A stretch of DNA of 26,774 nucleotides, from assembly GCA_945900685.1 (NCBI GenBank), contig CAMDJS010000020.1, positions 1 to 26,774 of the forward strand, written 5' to 3'. This stretch comes from Bordetella parapertussis (GTDB lineage Bacteria > Pseudomonadota > Gammaproteobacteria > Burkholderiales > Burkholderiaceae_C). Under the pieces are notes generated by a model. The model saw nothing but the letters and a program-made list of their open reading frames with translations. It had not been told where the DNA came from and made no database searches. Both the position numbers and the translations under genes were made by a program. Within the stretch, counting starts at the first letter, position 1, and every line of letters begins with the position of its first letter. Below are positions 24,711-26,774 of the stretch, piece after piece.

Positions 24711-25424
24711 ATGGGTGCCTTGTTACAAGTCACCGATTTGCGGGTTGCTTATGGCGGCATTCAAGCGGTCAAAGGCGTCAGCTTCCAGGTCAACGAAGGT
24801 GAATTGGTGTCGCTGATCGGCTCGAACGGCGCAGGTAAAACCACCACCATGAAGGCCATCACCGGTTCTTTGTTGCCAACCGCTGGGCGTATCGAATACT
24901 TAGGCCGTGACATACGCGGCCAAGGCAGCTGGGACCTGGTCAAGCAAGGCCTGGTCATGGTGCCCGAGGGGCGCGGCGTGTTCACCCGCATGAGCATTTT
25001 GGAAAACCTGCAAATGGGCGCGTATTTGCGCCGCGACAAAGCAGGCATACAAACCGACATAGAGCGCGTGTTCCATTTGTTTCCACGCTTGAAAGAACGC
25101 AGTTTGCAACTGGCCGGTACCTTGTCCGGCGGCGAGCAGCAAATGCTGGCCATGGGACGCGCTTTGCTCAGCCGCCCGCGTCTGCTGCTGTTGGACGAAC
25201 CCTCCATGGGCTTATCTCCCCTCATGGTGGACAAAATATTTGAGGTGATTGCCGAGGTGGCAGGTTTGGGCGTGACCGTGCTGCTGGTCGAGCAAAACGC
25301 CAGCCGGGCTTTGAGAATGGCGCAGCGCGCCTACGTCATGGAATCCGGCGAAATCAGCATGCAGGGCGAGGCAAAAGCCCTGCTGCATGACCCGAAAGTA
25401 CGCGCCGCCTACCTCGGTGAATAA
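24711..25424 (+). CDS. livF: Branched-chain amino acid ABC transporter ATP-binding protein LivF
   Basis: This is the second ATPase of the importer, 237 residues. Walker A is GSNGAGKTT at 37-45, the LivF hallmark LVMVPEGRGVFTRMSILENL runs at about 81-100, the signature LSGGEQQMLAMGRAL begins at 138, and Walker B is LLLLDEP at 158-164. The ATG directly follows the livG stop. It ends 7 bases before uvrA. No periplasmic binding protein gene (livK) lies after it, so that component must be encoded elsewhere. Confidence 0.96.
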   Translation: MGALLQVTDLRVAYGGIQAVKGVSFQVNEGELVSLIGSNGAGKTTTMKAITGSLLPTAGRIEYLGRDIRGQGSWDLVKQGLVMVPEGRGVFTRMSILENLQMGAYLRRDKAGIQTDIERVFHLFPRLKERSLQLAGTLSGGEQQMLAMGRALLSRPRLLLLDEPSMGLSPLMVDKIFEVIAEVAGLGVTVLLVEQNASRALRMAQRAYVMESGEISMQGEAKALLHDPKVRAAYLGE

Positions 25425-25431
25425 TGACGGG

Positions 25432-26774
25432 ATGAGCCAAGGTTTTATTCGTATTCGCGGTGCCCGTCAGCACAATCTCAAAAACATAGACATAGACATT
25501 CGCACCAACGAGTTGACGGTGTTCACCGGCCCCAGCGGTTCCGGTAAATCCAGTCTGGTGTTCGATACTTTGTATGCCGAAGGCCAGCGGCGCTATGTAG
25601 AAACATTCAGCGCTTACGCGCGCCAGTTTTTGGACCGCATGGACCGACCGGCGGTAGACAAAGTCGAGGGCGTGCCGCCAGCGATCGCTATCGACCAGAC
25701 CAACCCGGTGCGCAGTTCACGATCCACCGTCGGCACCATGACCGAGTTGAACGACCATTTAAAGTTGTTGTTCGCCCGCGCCGGGCAGTTGTTTGACAAA
25801 CAAACCGCGCAGGCGGTGGCGCATGACAGCGCGGACAGCATTTTCAAAAAGCTCATGGCTTTGAGCGATGCCGACCCGCGCTGGGTGATCACCTTCCCGG
25901 TGGAGTTACCGGCCAATACCAGCGCCGATGAATTGCAGGCATGGTTGAGTGCCAGTGGCTTCACCCGCATACACACCCAACGCGAAGTCAGCTACACCGC
26001 CGATGACATGCCCGTCAAAAGCAAGAAAACGGCAGCCGCAAAAAAAACCACTACAGCCAAAAAAATCGCCAAACTCAAGCCGGAAATAGACGGTAAACGC
26101 CAGGTGCTGGACGTGGTGGCCGATCGCGTCCGTTTGCAAAATGTCGAACATGTGCGCGCCATGGAGGCGATTGAACTGGCTTTGCAGCGCGGCAGCGGTC
26201 GCATGACGGCTTACCGCATGCCAGCAGAGGCAGATACAGACAGCTTGGGTGAGGCCTTTCGTTTTTCCACCGGCTTGCATTGCCCGGACAGCGATTTGCG
26301 TTACAGCGAACCCGTGCCGTCCATGTTTTCATTCAATTCGCCGGCAGGTGCATGCCCCACCTGCAAAGGCTTTGGCCGTGTCATCGGTGTCGACTACGGT
26401 TTGGTGATTCCAAATGACAAACTCACCTTGCGCATGGGAGCCATCAAACCCATGCAAACACCAGCTTGGCAAGAGTGTCAAGACGATTTGATGCGGCATG
26501 CAGAAAGCGCAGGTATTCCACGCGACACCGCATGGTACAAGCTCACCGACGAGCAGAAAAACTGGGTGATACACGGTTCTCCGAATTGGAACGGTAAATG
26601 GAACCAGCAGTGGTATGGCGTGAAGCGTTTCTTTGAATACCTAGAAACCAAGTCTTACAAAATGCACATCCGTGTGCTGCTCTCCAAATACCGCTCGTAC
26701 ACCTTGTGCGGCGAGTGCAATGGCGCGCGTTTGCAAACAGAAAGTTTGTTGTGGCGCATAGGCAGCTTGGCCGG
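25432..26774 (+). CDS. uvrA: UvrA excinuclease subunit, atypical form (5' part, cut by window end)
   Basis: An open frame of 447 codons runs off the window edge without a stop. The N-terminus is typical Uvr[15 protein letters not shown], Walker [10 protein letters not shown] at 33-41, then [20 protein letters not shown] and [20 protein letters not shown]. It differs from the standard 940-residue enzyme: after LLFARAG there is no zinc-type cysteine, a lysine/alanine/threonine-rich stretch occupies about 196-216, and the first zinc module reads C284-P-D-S287 where CPxC is usual, followed by C308-P-T-C311. C426 and C429 follow. It resembles, from memory, the long UvrA variant found in some proteobacteria. 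The ATG at 25432 is chosen because the overlapping ATG at 25424 stops after three codons. Confidence 0.9.
   Translation, partial: MSQGFIRIRGARQHNLKNIDIDIRTNELTVFTGPSGSGKSSLVFDTLYAEGQRRYVETFSAYARQFLDRMDRPAVDKVEGVPPAIAIDQTNPVRSSRSTVGTMTELNDHLKLLFARAGQLFDKQTAQAVAHDSADSIFKKLMALSDADPRWVITFPVELPANTSADELQAWLSASGFTRIHTQREVSYTADDMPVKSKKTAAAKKTTTAKKIAKLKPEIDGKRQVLDVVADRVRLQNVEHVRAMEAIELALQRGSGRMTAYRMPAEADTDSLGEAFRFSTGLHCPDSDLRYSEPVPSMFSFNSPAGACPTCKGFGRVIGVDYGLVIPNDKLTLRMGAIKPMQTPAWQECQDDLMRHAESAGIPRDTAWYKLTDEQKNWVIHGSPNWNGKWNQQWYGVKRFFEYLETKSYKMHIRVLLSKYRSYTLCGECNGARLQTESLLWRIGSLA

Overview
This window looks like a chromosomal segment of a betaproteobacterium, most likely Burkholderiales. The evidence is the gene order corC-lnt-glyQ-glyS-gmhB-plsC-ygjP, the LiuR-type MerR regulator beside aceK and methylcrotonyl-CoA carboxylase genes, the KHQST-type PlsC, and the MHS transporter style. 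This assignment comes from recognising families and gene order, not from a database search. No phage, IS, CRISPR or integrase signal was seen. Gene density is very high, and the only stretch over 300 bases without a protein gene is the rRNA region at the left edge.

Layout. (1) Bases 1-412 hold the 3' end of a 23S rRNA gene, a short spacer with a strong hairpin and no tRNA, a complete 5S rRNA gene and the rrn terminator. (2) On the minus strand, 373-1329 encodes a metallo-beta-lactamase-fold hydrolase whose 3' end runs into the rrn terminator. (3) Bases 1386-9056 form a tightly packed plus-strand housekeeping and envelope operon: CorC-like CBS protein, apolipoprotein N-acyltransferase, both glycyl-tRNA synthetase subunits, heptose bisphosphate phosphatase, lysophosphatidate acyltransferase and a YgjP/DUF45 metallopeptidase. 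(4) On the minus strand, 9025-10098 encodes a second MBL-fold hydrolase, divergent from (5).

(5) Bases 10161-19925 form a continuous plus-strand gene series: LiuR-like MerR regulator, beta-carbonic anhydrase, isocitrate dehydrogenase kinase/phosphatase (AceK), thiolase, methylcrotonyl-CoA carboxylase beta subunit, acyl-CoA dehydrogenase, methylcrotonyl-CoA carboxylase alpha subunit, a DUF1289 protein and a DsbA/GST-kappa-type isomerase. A near-perfect 22-bp palindrome before the regulator is the probable LiuR operator. Read together, this is a leucine/isovalerate catabolic operon. Carbonic anhydrase could supply bicarbonate for the carboxylase, and AceK could steer the resulting acetyl-CoA between the TCA cycle and the glyoxylate bypass. 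LiuC-type hydratase and HMG-CoA lyase are not in the window.

(6) Bases 20066-21829 encode an MHS-family MFS transporter with a large periplasmic insert, followed by a strong terminator. (7) Bases 21915-25424 hold livHMGF, a branched-chain amino acid type ABC transporter without its binding protein. livH seems to start at a non-canonical ATC codon. (8) Bases 25432-26774 hold the 5' part of an atypical UvrA gene, cut by the window edge. The left part of the window is visibly AT-richer than the catabolic region. The most notable points are the regulatory and metabolic linkage in block 5, the livH start, the transporter insert and the UvrA variant. I see no clear evidence of a wholly new system.
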